Shown here in pieces: positions 1-7,036 of a DNA stretch of 55,113 bases. A model generated the notes under the pieces. That model was not told the DNA's origin and did no database searches. It saw only the letters and a program-made list of their open reading frames with translations. The first letter of the stretch is position 1, and every line of letters begins with the position of its first letter. The position numbers and the translations under genes were made by a program. Origin of the DNA: Thiobacillus sp. 65-1402 (GTDB lineage: Bacteria; Pseudomonadota; Gammaproteobacteria; Burkholderiales; Thiobacillaceae); assembly GCF_001897685.1 (NCBI RefSeq), contig NZ_MKUG01000072.1, forward strand, positions 1 through 55,113, in the 5' to 3' direction.

Positions 1-33
1 AATGATCTGTTCTTCGGTGAAACGCTTCTTCAT
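1..33 (-). CDS. IS3-family transposase OrfA, N-terminal 11 codons only
   Basis: Read on the minus strand from 33 the peptide is MKKRFTEEQII, the very typical opening of IS3-family OrfA proteins (a helix-turn-helix DNA-binding protein that joins OrfB by frameshifting to make the transposase). An AAGGAG ribosome binding site lies a few bases upstream of the ATG. The rest of the gene is outside the window, so it cannot be said whether the element is intact. Confidence 0.7.
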   Translation of the reverse strand, partial: MKKRFTEEQII

Positions 34-105
34 GTCCAACTCCTTGAATGATGGAATTGGACTCCAAAGCTATGTGCTACTCAAATCGGGGGGACGTCGG
101 ATCAG
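1..105 (-). mobile_element. IS3-family insertion sequence, left-hand fragment
   Basis: The window opens inside an insertion sequence. The minus strand encodes the start of an IS3-family OrfA at 1-33, with its ribosome binding site and leader between 34 and about 105. The outer end is probably near the G-run at 89-94, but I could not fix the terminal inverted repeat because the other end is outside the window. The element lies directly upstream of the cytochrome peroxidase gene and may have replaced that gene's original promoter region. Confidence 0.6.
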
Positions 106-151
106 CCATAAAACAGCAAGCTGTCTCTGAACAAATAATTCAACCCTCATC

Positions 152-1327
152 ATGCAAATTTTAAAATTTCTTATTGGGGCTTTGCTGATGAGTGGGTGCG
201 GTGTCACCATCTCTGAACTGCTGCCACCAACAGAGGTCTTGCCGCCCAAAGAAAGGCTAGGAGAAGCACTGTTCTTCGATCCCAAGCTATCGTCGCCCGC
301 CGGCCAGTCCTGCGCAAGCTGTCACGATTCGAGCCGCGCTTTCAGCACCTCCAATCAAACCTTCCCCTCTTCTGAAGGCGCGATCAAAGGCCGTTTTTCC
401 GCGCGAAACACCCCTACCGCGATGTACGCAGCGTTCAGCCCTCACTTCCATTTTGATCAAACAGAAGGCTTGTATCTTGGTGGGCAGTTTGTGGATGGCC
501 GTGCGGCGACGCTCGAAGAGCAGGCCAAAGGGCCTTTCCTCAATCCGCTTGAAATGAACAATCCGAATGCGGCTGCCGTGGTAGAAAAGGTTCGTGCGTC
601 GGCCTACGCGGATATGTTCCGCCAAGTTTATGGCCCAGCCGCGCTGGACGATGTGGATAGCGCTTTCGACAAGATCGCTGAAGCCATTGCCGCATTTGAG
701 CGCCGCCCGCTGTTCAATCGTTTCACCTCCAAATATGACGCCTATCTGGCCGGCAATGCGCGGCTGACCAGCCAGGAGTTGCGTGGCATGCGCGCTTTCG
801 AAGACGAGAAAAAGGGCAACTGTGCCGCCTGCCACCCCAGCCGGCCCGCCGCAGACGGCACGCCACCACTGTTCACCGACTTCAGCTATGACAACCTCGG
901 AGTGGGGCGAAATCCGCACAACCGTTTTTATCAGCAAGCCGCGCAATTCAATCCAGACGGGCGCACCTTTGTTGACCGCGGCTTGGGCGCATTCACCAAA
1001 CTGGCATCGGAAGACGGAAAATTCAAAGTTCCCACGCTACGAAACGTCACGCGCACTGCACCCTATTTGCACAACGGTTACTTTAATAGCCTGCGCAACG
1101 TGGTGGATTTCTACAACACGCGCGACGTGAAACCAGCGTGCAAAAACCCATTCACCGATGAAGCCAGCGCGCTGATGCAACGCTGCTGGCCTGTGCCCGA
1201 GGTGGGCGAGAACGTCAATACTGACGAACTGGGCAATCTCAAACTCAGCGACCAAGAAGTGGATGACATCGTCGCATTCATGCATACGCTGACAGATGGC
1301 TGGAAGCCGCATTCTCGCGGGCACTAA
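152..1327 (+). CDS. Di-haem cytochrome c peroxidase / MauG-family lipoprotein
   Basis: 391 residues. The N-terminus is a lipoprotein signal with the lipobox Cys at residue 16, so the mature protein should be anchored in a membrane facing the periplasm. Two haem-c sites are visible, CASCH at 54-58 and CAACH at 224-228, spaced as in bacterial di-haem cytochrome c peroxidases and MauG. The segment FVDGRAATLEEQA (about 113-125) is also typical of the family. Members reduce hydrogen peroxide or carry out MauG-like oxidations using electrons from small cytochromes. The gene stands alone between an IS end and a GGDEF remnant. No good ribosome binding site is seen before this ATG, but the start gives a complete lipoprotein signal. 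The family is clear; the substrate is unknown. Confidence 0.88.
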   Translation: MQILKFLIGALLMSGCGVTISELLPPTEVLPPKERLGEALFFDPKLSSPAGQSCASCHDSSRAFSTSNQTFPSSEGAIKGRFSARNTPTAMYAAFSPHFHFDQTEGLYLGGQFVDGRAATLEEQAKGPFLNPLEMNNPNAAAVVEKVRASAYADMFRQVYGPAALDDVDSAFDKIAEAIAAFERRPLFNRFTSKYDAYLAGNARLTSQELRGMRAFEDEKKGNCAACHPSRPAADGTPPLFTDFSYDNLGVGRNPHNRFYQQAAQFNPDGRTFVDRGLGAFTKLASEDGKFKVPTLRNVTRTAPYLHNGYFNSLRNVVDFYNTRDVKPACKNPFTDEASALMQRCWPVPEVGENVNTDELGNLKLSDQEVDDIVAFMHTLTDGWKPHSRGH

Positions 1328-1469
1328 ATCACACCTCGCTCCACACTTAAATCGTTTAGCCACCGAAATCTAACTAGGATTCCTGCCTCGACCAGTCTAG
1401 TGGGGGTGGTTCCTACGCGAGGAAATAACAACTGGTCAGCATGCAGTTCCGATAGCGCTTACGCTATTG

Positions 1470-1736
1470 TCACCCTAACCACATCTCGACTCTATTTCGA
1501 CCATTTTTCTTTGCCTTATACAGTGCGACATCCGCACGCTTTATTAGCGTGCCTAGGTTGTCGCCGTCAAGAAGGCGGGTCGCGCCAAAACTGGCTGTTA
1601 CTTTACCAACCGTTGGAAAATCACAAGCTTCGATCTCCATTCGAAGCTTTTCTGCCATTACTCCTGCAATTTCTGGTGTCGTGTTGACGAGCAGTAGCAC
1701 AAACTCTTCGCCTCCCCATCTGGCAACTATTAGGGT
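1470..1736 (-). pseudogene. GGDEF-domain (diguanylate cyclase) C-terminal remnant
   Basis: The minus strand encodes the last ~88 residues of a GGDEF domain. The signature RWGGEEF is read just below 1724, and the usual ending RADVALYKAKKNGRN is near the stop. Everything upstream of the signature (substrate-binding first half and any sensor domain) is missing: similarity stops at about 1736, followed by unrelated sequence with a CTGTCCTAAATGG motif. Intact proteins of this type make cyclic di-GMP; this fragment should be inactive. The cut is probably a recombination or IS scar. Confidence 0.75.
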
Positions 1737-1847
1737 GCTGTCCTAAATGGTTATCGGTTGTTTAAAGCGCTTTCTTGACCATGGCTTTGGGGGGGAGCTT
1801 TGGGCCTTTGCTCAGGATAAATCGTGGAATGTATGAGGAAATTCATT

Positions 1848-1885
1848 TGCGTTATTGCATAGATGCGTTATTGTGCAACTATGCA
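1848..1885 (+). promoter_or_regulatory. Candidate ArsR operator overlapping the start of arsR
   Basis: Two copies of TGCGTTATTG lie at 1848-1857 and 1864-1873, and an inverted repeat TGCATAG (1856-1862) / CTATGCA (1879-1885) overlaps the likely ATG at 1881. ArsR/SmtB regulators bind AT-rich inverted repeats around their own promoters, so this is a reasonable autoregulatory site. The assignment is inferred from position and symmetry only. Confidence 0.4.
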
Positions 1886-2285
1886 TATCATTCAAGTCGA
1901 ACCGCAGGTAGTCTTTCAGGCTCTCTCCGACCCTATTAGGATTCGAATCATCCGGCTGTTGGCCGAGACTGGCGAGGAAGCGTGTCTTTGCGAACTGGTG
2001 GACAGCCTGCTGGAACCCCAGTACAAGCTGTCGCGCCACGTAAAGGTGCTGCGGCAAGCCGGGTTGTTGGCAGCAGAGAAAGATGGGCGCTGGGTTTATC
2101 ACCGACTCGTGCGCGATGTGGATTACCTGAATATTGCCTACGACCTGTTGCGCGCCTTGCCGGACAGCGAAGGGCTATTTGCCCGCGACCTTCAAAACTT
2201 CCACAACAGAATCTGCTTGAGAGAAGGTGGGCGTTGCCGCGTCGGCATCCAGACTGCTTCGCTTTATGCGGCGGAGGGCGATTGA
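1881..2285 (+). CDS. ArsR/SmtB-family metal-responsive repressor
   Basis: 134 residues from the ATG at 1881 (MHIIQVEP); an in-frame ATG at 1863 would add six residues, and neither has a clear Shine-Dalgarno site. A winged helix is recognisable: FQALSDPIRIRIIRLLAE, then the recognition region with YKLSRHVKVLRQAGLL and the wing GRWVYHRL. CLCELVDS sits where ArsR/CadC proteins have their alpha-3 metal-binding Cys residues (ELCVCDL in others), so a thiophilic metal or metalloid is the likely effector. Further Cys residues occur near the C-terminus. The stop overlaps the ATPase start by one base (TGATG), so the two are translationally coupled and this protein most likely represses the metal-export group after it. 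Confidence 0.88.
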   Translation: MHIIQVEPQVVFQALSDPIRIRIIRLLAETGEEACLCELVDSLLEPQYKLSRHVKVLRQAGLLAAEKDGRWVYHRLVRDVDYLNIAYDLLRALPDSEGLFARDLQNFHNRICLREGGRCRVGIQTASLYAAEGD

Positions 2286-4195
2286 TGGGCTGCGCCACGT
2301 GCACAGTTGATGCGTCGGCTCCCCTGCCGCGCCCCTGGCGGAATGCCAAGGTTGTTACGTCAGCTATTTCGGGATTGCTGCTCGTCGTCGGTTTCGTGGG
2401 CGGCTACGCAGGCTTGCCGCCTTCACTTCAAACCGTTATCTATGTTGTGGTCGTATTGATCGGTGGCTACTACTTCGGGCGTGAGGCACTCGAGGATCTG
2501 ATCAAGGAACGGGAAATCGGTATCGAGTTGCTCATGCTCACCGCCGCGATCGTTGCCGGAGTCATGGGGCAATGGGCCGAAGCGGCGATGCTCGTATTCC
2601 TCTATTCAATCTCCGAAGCTGCGGAGGGTTATACCGCCGAACGTTCCCGACATGCGATTCGTTCCCTCATGGAACTGGCGCCAAAAATCGCACTGGTACG
2701 CCGGGATAACCAGGAAACGAAAATCCCGGTCGAGCAGCTCCGGGTAGGAGATGTCTTCATCGTTCTGCCCGGGGAATCGGTTGCCACCGATGGGGAGGTG
2801 ATCGAAGGCCACTCCAGCGTGAACCAGGCTCCGGTGACCGGGGAGTCCGTACCAGTCGAGAAAACATCGGGAGGAAAGGTATTTGCCGCCACCATCAACG
2901 GCGAAGGCGCACTCGTGGTTCGTGCGACCAAGACTTTCGCCGATAACACGCTGTCCCGCATCATTCATCTGGTGGAAGAAGCACAGGCGTCCAAGGGACG
3001 CAGCCAGCGTTTCATTGAGCGCTTTGGAAAAATCTATAGCCCTGCAGTCCTGGGCGTAGGTCTTCTTATCGGCCTGGTACCACCGCTATTCGGTCTGCCT
3101 TGGGAAGACTGGGTCACCCGGGCCACCGTATTCATCGTCTCAGCAGCGCCCTGTGCGTTGGTAATCTCGATCCCCATCACCCTGGTCGCGGCCCTTGGCA
3201 CGGCGGGCCGCAACGGCCTGCTCATCAAAGGCGGCGTGCATTTGGAAAACCTCGCCAAGGTCCGGGTCGTAGCACTCGACAAAACCGGCACCCTGACTCT
3301 GGGCCGTCCTCAGGTAACGGACATTGTGCTCCTGGCTGGGCGCACCGAGCGTGAAGTGCTGGCTTCGGCAGCAGCCCTGGAGTCGCGCTCCCAACATCCC
3401 TTGGCGCAGGCCATCCTGGAACGTGCCAGCGGCGATGGTATCGCTGTGAACCCCGCGGTGGATTTCCAATCCGTGACCGGGGCGGGCGCCAAGGGCGTAG
3501 TCGATGGCGTCGAGTTATTCATCGGGAGTCCACAACTCTTCGCGGGCCTCGGCCTTTCGCTTTCTCCTCTCATGGCGCGCATCGAGGCTTTGCAGAGAGA
3601 GGGTAAAACGGTTGTCGCGTTGGGTAGCCATGAGGAAGTTCACGGTCTCATTGCCATCATGGATCCCTTGAGGCCCGATGCCGCCCAGGCCATAGCGGAG
3701 TTGAAGCGTGCCGGCATCAAGCGCGTGGTCATGCTGACGGGAGACAACCTGCTGGCCGCCCAGGCCATCGCCCGGCAAGTGGGGGTAGACGAAGTCCATG
3801 CCGAACTGTCTCCGGAGGACAAGACGCGCAAGGTAGTCGAACTGGAAGCCAAGTACGGGAAAGTGATGATGGTGGGTGACGGCGTCAACGACGCGCCAGC
3901 GCTCGCTGCCGCCCACGTAGGCGTCGCCATGGGCGCGGCCGGGACAGATGTTGCCCTGGAGACGGCGGATGTGGCGCTCATGAGCGACAACCTTGCGCGC
4001 CTGCCTTATCTAATCAAGTTTAGTCATCGCACGTGGGGCGTCATCCAGCAAAACCTGGTGCTTTCCGCCATTGTTATCGGAGCCCTGGTCGTGGGTGCAG
4101 TAGGCGGATATTTCACGCTACCCATCGCGGTGTTGGCTCACGAGATCAGCGAGTTTGTGGTGATCGCGAGCGGGTTGCGCATGTTGCGTGCCTGA
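2285..4195 (+). CDS. P1B-type heavy-metal-exporting ATPase with APC in place of CPC
   Basis: 636 residues from the ATG overlapping the arsR stop. It is an inner-membrane pump that uses ATP to export soft metal ions. Visible motifs in order are a short N-terminal CATC (residues 3-6) but no full HMA domain; the TGES-type actuator motif; the transmembrane metal-binding motif A288-P289-C290; the phosphorylation site DKTGT starting at D332; an HP motif (SQHPL) in the nucleotide-binding domain; and GDGVNDAP starting near G531. The family's metal site is usually CPC, and here the first Cys is Ala, which may change metal choice. Zn, Cd, Pb or Co export fits the ArsR neighbour, but the metal is not determined. 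A much longer upstream reading frame from 1982 is an artefact because it overlaps arsR out of frame. Confidence 0.9.
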   Translation: MGCATCTVDASAPLPRPWRNAKVVTSAISGLLLVVGFVGGYAGLPPSLQTVIYVVVVLIGGYYFGREALEDLIKEREIGIELLMLTAAIVAGVMGQWAEAAMLVFLYSISEAAEGYTAERSRHAIRSLMELAPKIALVRRDNQETKIPVEQLRVGDVFIVLPGESVATDGEVIEGHSSVNQAPVTGESVPVEKTSGGKVFAATINGEGALVVRATKTFADNTLSRIIHLVEEAQASKGRSQRFIERFGKIYSPAVLGVGLLIGLVPPLFGLPWEDWVTRATVFIVSAAPCALVISIPITLVAALGTAGRNGLLIKGGVHLENLAKVRVVALDKTGTLTLGRPQVTDIVLLAGRTEREVLASAAALESRSQHPLAQAILERASGDGIAVNPAVDFQSVTGAGAKGVVDGVELFIGSPQLFAGLGLSLSPLMARIEALQREGKTVVALGSHEEVHGLIAIMDPLRPDAAQAIAELKRAGIKRVVMLTGDNLLAAQAIARQVGVDEVHAELSPEDKTRKVVELEAKYGKVMMVGDGVNDAPALAAAHVGVAMGAAGTDVALETADVALMSDNLARLPYLIKFSHRTWGVIQQNLVLSAIVIGALVVGAVGGYFTLPIAVLAHEISEFVVIASGLRMLRA

Positions 4196-4228
4196 CGCTT
4201 TATTTTCGTTTACCGAAAGGAATCAAAA

Positions 4229-4834
4229 ATGACCAAGTATGGCTTTGGAAAAACCGTCGAAATTCCATTCGACGATGCGATTGTGCACGTGACCCAAGCC
4301 CTCCAGGACGAGGGTTTCGGCATACTCGCCGATATCGACGTCGCGGGCACAATGAAGAAAAAACTCAACCAGGATATGCCGCCCTACCGGATCCTGGGCG
4401 CGTGTAATCCACCCTTGGCGCAGCGCGCCCTGGAAAGCGAACCGTCCATCGGCTTACTCCTCCCCTGCAATGTAGTGGTGCGGCAGGACGAAGCTGGCAC
4501 AGTTCATGTGGAATTCATGGACCCGAATGCGGTACTGGAACTGGTGAATAAACCCGAGATTACTGCGTTGGCGAGCGAAGTCAGGCAGCGGCTGGAGCGT
4601 GTGTCCGTCGCGCTAGGGGGGTCCGAAGAAGCACGCAGCACGCAAACCGATGAGTCCATGGCGAAGGTGAAGGTGGATACGCAGCCGATGCTAGCGAGCA
4701 TGGAAAAGATCCATCAGGCCCAGGATCCGCAGGAACAGCAGCGGCTTATGCGGGAACACATACAGCAAATGCGCGAGACCATGCGCTCGATGGGTGGCGA
4801 GATGCATGGCAAATGTATGTGCTGCGGCCATTAA
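4229..4834 (+). CDS. DUF302 protein with Cys/His-rich metal-binding tail
   Basis: 201 residues with a good AAAGG ribosome binding site. The first ~130 residues match the DUF302 fold, for example KTVEIPFDDAIVHVTQALQ near the N-terminus and a central LGACNPPLAQRAL segment. The C-terminal third is a Met- and Gln-rich helix ending HGKCMCCGH, which looks like a soft-metal site. DUF302 proteins often accompany metal and sulfur genes but have no settled function. It follows the ATPase by 33 bases in the same direction, so it probably belongs to the ArsR-controlled operon. A decayed copy of the same kind of gene lies at 5413-5547. Confidence 0.82.
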   Translation: MTKYGFGKTVEIPFDDAIVHVTQALQDEGFGILADIDVAGTMKKKLNQDMPPYRILGACNPPLAQRALESEPSIGLLLPCNVVVRQDEAGTVHVEFMDPNAVLELVNKPEITALASEVRQRLERVSVALGGSEEARSTQTDESMAKVKVDTQPMLASMEKIHQAQDPQEQQRLMREHIQQMRETMRSMGGEMHGKCMCCGH

Positions 4835-4848
4835 AGGTGGATATCACC

Positions 4849-5079
4849 ATGGACATCAAACTGCTTACCACCCGGACCTGCCACTGCAGCAACATTGAGC
4901 AGGAGTTGCAGGATCTGGGGCTCGCATATGAGCGCTGCTACGCCGAGGATCACCCGGAGCTCGTGGAGCGATTCAATATTCGTCATTGTCCCGTGCTGAT
5001 TGTTGATGAGGCGCGCGTCATCGCCGTGGATGGCCTGATGGAGGGACAGATCAAAGCCTTACTGGCATCAGGAGATTAA
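4849..5079 (+). CDS. Small thioredoxin/glutaredoxin-fold protein
   Basis: 76 residues from the ATG at 4849 (MDIKLLTTRTCHC), preceded by AAAGGTGG. A reading frame open further upstream from 4813 would overlap the DUF302 gene, so the later start is preferred. The N-terminal strand followed by CHC and the later segment RHCPVLIVDE, with the cis-Pro typical of thioredoxin folds, support a small glutaredoxin-like protein. The usual CxxC is replaced by CHC near residues 11-13. It might handle thiol-bound metal or reduce neighbouring Cys-rich proteins; this role is inferred from context. Confidence 0.7.
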   Translation: MDIKLLTTRTCHCSNIEQELQDLGLAYERCYAEDHPELVERFNIRHCPVLIVDEARVIAVDGLMEGQIKALLASGD

Positions 5080-5081
5080 TT

Positions 5082-5351
5082 ATGAAATGCCCAATATGTA
5101 AAGAAGTGAATCTGGTGATGACTGAGCGTCAGGGAATCGAGATCGACTACTGCCCAGAATGTCGCGGCGTGTGGCTGGACCGGGGCGAATTGGACAAGTT
5201 CATCGAACATTCGGAGCGTCAGGCCAGCGGCCGACCGCGCGGCGATTCCTCCGACAGAACGCGCGAATCCGAGCGGCAAGAGCGCCACGACCGCGATGAC
5301 GAGTACCGGGGCAAGCCGCGCAAATCTTTCCTGCGCGATTTGTTTGACTGA
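5082..5351 (+). CDS. zf-TFIIB-type zinc-ribbon protein
   Basis: 89 residues beginning MKCPICKE. Two CxxC pairs (CPIC at 3-6 and CPEC near 25-28) followed by GVWLDRGEL make the classic bacterial zf-TFIIB zinc ribbon. The second half is charged and likely disordered (Arg/Asp/Glu rich), ending in KSFLRDLF. The start is two bases after the previous stop, so it is in the same operon. Such proteins are widespread and of unknown function; a zinc-binding or metal-buffer role would suit the neighbours. Confidence 0.8.
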   Translation: MKCPICKEVNLVMTERQGIEIDYCPECRGVWLDRGELDKFIEHSERQASGRPRGDSSDRTRESERQERHDRDDEYRGKPRKSFLRDLFD

Positions 5352-5412
5352 CGAGGCAAGCACGAACAGGCGGCCCTGATTTCTCCGGATGCCAAGTTCC
5401 CGAGTGGGTCGG

Positions 5413-5547
5413 TAGGACGAAACTGGCAAAGTCCACTTGGAATTCATGGAGCCCAGTGCGGTATTAGAACCGGTGGGCAAGCCTGGAATCAGTCAGTTGG
5501 CCAGTGAAGTTCGGCAAAAGCCGGAGAGTGTATCGCGGGCTTTGTAG
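5413..5547 (+). pseudogene. Decayed second copy of a DUF302 gene (3' part)
   Basis: In frame to the TAG at 5545-5547 the sequence reads ETGKVHLEFMEPSAVLEPV and continues with a LASEVRQ segment. This matches residues ~89-125 of the intact DUF302 protein at 4229-4834 (EAGTVHVEFMDPNAVLELV...LASEVRQ). A TAG at 5413 stands where the intact gene has a Gln codon, and no upstream part is present. It is therefore a dead remnant, from either a local duplication or an older DUF302 gene. Confidence 0.75.
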
Positions 5548-5601
5548 ATATTTTCGCTAGGCAAGCATTTCTTCTGAAATGTATGGCAACGGAGGTGAAT
5601 C

Positions 5602-6090
5602 ATGGGAAAAAGCAAAACTGTTTCGAACGTGGCTGCCGGCGCAGCGGTTGCAATTTGTCTTTCTACAGTTCAGGTGGCCCGGGCTGACCGTAATCCATTC
5701 GAGATGCAGACTTTTCAGAAGGGAGGCGCCGCTGGCCAGAAATTGGCGCAAGGCATGTGTGGTGGCCGATGGGGTGGCATGATGGAAGGGCGATGCGGTG
5801 GCATGACGGAAGGCATGATGATGGGAGGAGCGATGCCTCGCGGCGTGGATCCGGCGCAGTTACCGGAATCCAAATCGACGGGCGCGCGATTGGTCAATCA
5901 GTATTGTGCGCAGTGCCATGGCCTTCCCACTCCTGCCCTGCACAGTGCCCCCGGATGGGCGCCGGTGGTAGGTCGCATGAATGCGCGCATGCAATGGATG
6001 AGGCAAAACAGCAGCATGGCAATTGCCGCGCCGACTTCAGATGAGTTGAAAGCAATCCTCGCTTATATGCAGACGCATGCCACCAAGTAG
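5602..6090 (+). CDS. Periplasmic mono-haem cytochrome c with Met/Cys/Gly-rich segment
   Basis: 162 residues. A cleavable signal peptide covers residues 1 to about 29 (ending VARA). Residues 51-79 are an unusual low-complexity stretch with repeated CGG and GGM units and many Met residues, as in copper- or silver-binding periplasmic proteins. A single haem-c site, CAQCH, is at 102-106, and Met residues after 125 could supply the distal ligand. It is probably an exported electron carrier or redox partner, with the Met-rich segment possibly holding a metal ion. It lies downstream of the ArsR-ATPase group in the same direction. The cytochrome call is firm; the metal-binding idea is inference. Confidence 0.8.
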   Translation: MGKSKTVSNVAAGAAVAICLSTVQVARADRNPFEMQTFQKGGAAGQKLAQGMCGGRWGGMMEGRCGGMTEGMMMGGAMPRGVDPAQLPESKSTGARLVNQYCAQCHGLPTPALHSAPGWAPVVGRMNARMQWMRQNSSMAIAAPTSDELKAILAYMQTHATK

Positions 6091-6128
6091 GAAAGACGCC
6101 GCACGATGGCGGCTTCATCGAGGCAGGC

Positions 6129-6419
6129 ATGAATTTTCTCAGTACCTATACCGAAGGGGCGCGCAGGATGTGGATGGATTATGAAGGCTACGGCATGGGT
6201 TGGCATTGGCTGGGGTGGCTAGGCATGGCATTTTTCTGGCTAGTTCTGGTACTGCTGGTGTTGGCGATGGTGAAGTACCTGAAGGGTAATCGCCGCTCGA
6301 ACGCTCCGGATGGCGAAAGAAAGCCCGATGCACTGGTCCTCCTGGAGGAAAGGTATGCTCGGGGAGAAATCGATCGCGAAGAGTTTCTCAAGAAACGTGA
6401 CGATTTGAACCGTGGTTAG
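6129..6419 (+). CDS. Small SHOCT-domain membrane protein
   Basis: 96 residues. After a short polar start there is one hydrophobic segment (about residues 24-48, rich in Trp, Leu and Val), then a cytoplasmic tail with LLEERYARGEIDREEFLKK, the typical SHOCT signature. SHOCT domains are short oligomerisation modules at the ends of many membrane proteins. Proteins of this length and layout are common beside copper and other metal resistance genes, but their role is not known. A later in-frame ATG (MWMDYEGYG, near residue 14) is also possible as the start. Confidence 0.75.
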   Translation: MNFLSTYTEGARRMWMDYEGYGMGWHWLGWLGMAFFWLVLVLLVLAMVKYLKGNRRSNAPDGERKPDALVLLEERYARGEIDREEFLKKRDDLNRG

Positions 6420-6476
6420 GCACTCATTCTGGCATGGACGTTACGCGCAATTTCGATTCATCAAAGGAGAAACATC

Positions 6477-6545
6477 ATGAAAAAGACTATGTCGACAGGA
6501 TTGATAGCTCTTTCGCTCTATGGCCTCCACGGCTCATTGGGATAA
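6477..6545 (+). pseudogene. Orphan signal-peptide stub (22 codons)
   Basis: An AAAGGAGA ribosome binding site is followed by an ATG and 22 codons reading MKKTMSTGLIALSLYGLHG, then TAA. This looks like the signal peptide of an exported protein whose body is missing. It may be the remnant of a deleted periplasmic gene. A genuine tiny peptide cannot be ruled out. Confidence 0.4.
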
Positions 6546-6592
6546 ATCAAATAACGGACACACGTAAATCGTAGAACAAGCAAGAAAACACT

Positions 6593-6952
6593 ATGCATCC
6601 CTCAATGGCACGCCGTCTCATTTATTTTCTGCTGGTCACCATGCTGATCAATGCAGGTGGGTGGACGTTCAACCGTGAGGCGGTGGCAGATGTATTCTTC
6701 GCAGCAGAGGAAGCCATTTCGATGGAGGCGGTCCAGCCATCCCTGCAAGCCGCTCATCACCAAGGAGAGCCGCTCAAAGCCATGGTGCCATGCAACCATT
6801 GGTGTTATGCCGTGGGCCATTTTCTCGGTCTGTTCGGCGAGGTGCCAGCCTTGTCTCCGGATCTCGTTACAGACTATTCCCTCCATGTCTCTCGGTTCCT
6901 CCCGGAACCTGCCCAAGAAGGCCGCTTCCGGCCGCCTCGACTCATCTCCTAG
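6593..6952 (+). CDS. Small exported CzcI-like peptide leading the first RND operon
   Basis: 119 residues with an N-terminal hydrophobic signal (about 7-33). The mature part carries CNHWCYAVGHFLGL, which puts two Cys and two His close together, and ends in a basic tail, FRPPRLIS. Small exported proteins at this position, just before the TolC-type gene of a heavy-metal RND operon, are usually annotated as CzcI family. A second, clearer member is at 13213-13563. It could be a periplasmic metal sensor or modulator; its function is not established. The start could also be the ATG five codons in (MARRLIYF). Confidence 0.55.
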   Translation: MHPSMARRLIYFLLVTMLINAGGWTFNREAVADVFFAAEEAISMEAVQPSLQAAHHQGEPLKAMVPCNHWCYAVGHFLGLFGEVPALSPDLVTDYSLHVSRFLPEPAQEGRFRPPRLIS

Positions 6953-7036
6953 TTTCCAGTCGCATTAAATTTTTGTGTTGCGAGGCCGCGCCACGCCTTC
7001 GGCTGGGTGTCGTGTTCGCATTGGAAAGGAATGAGC

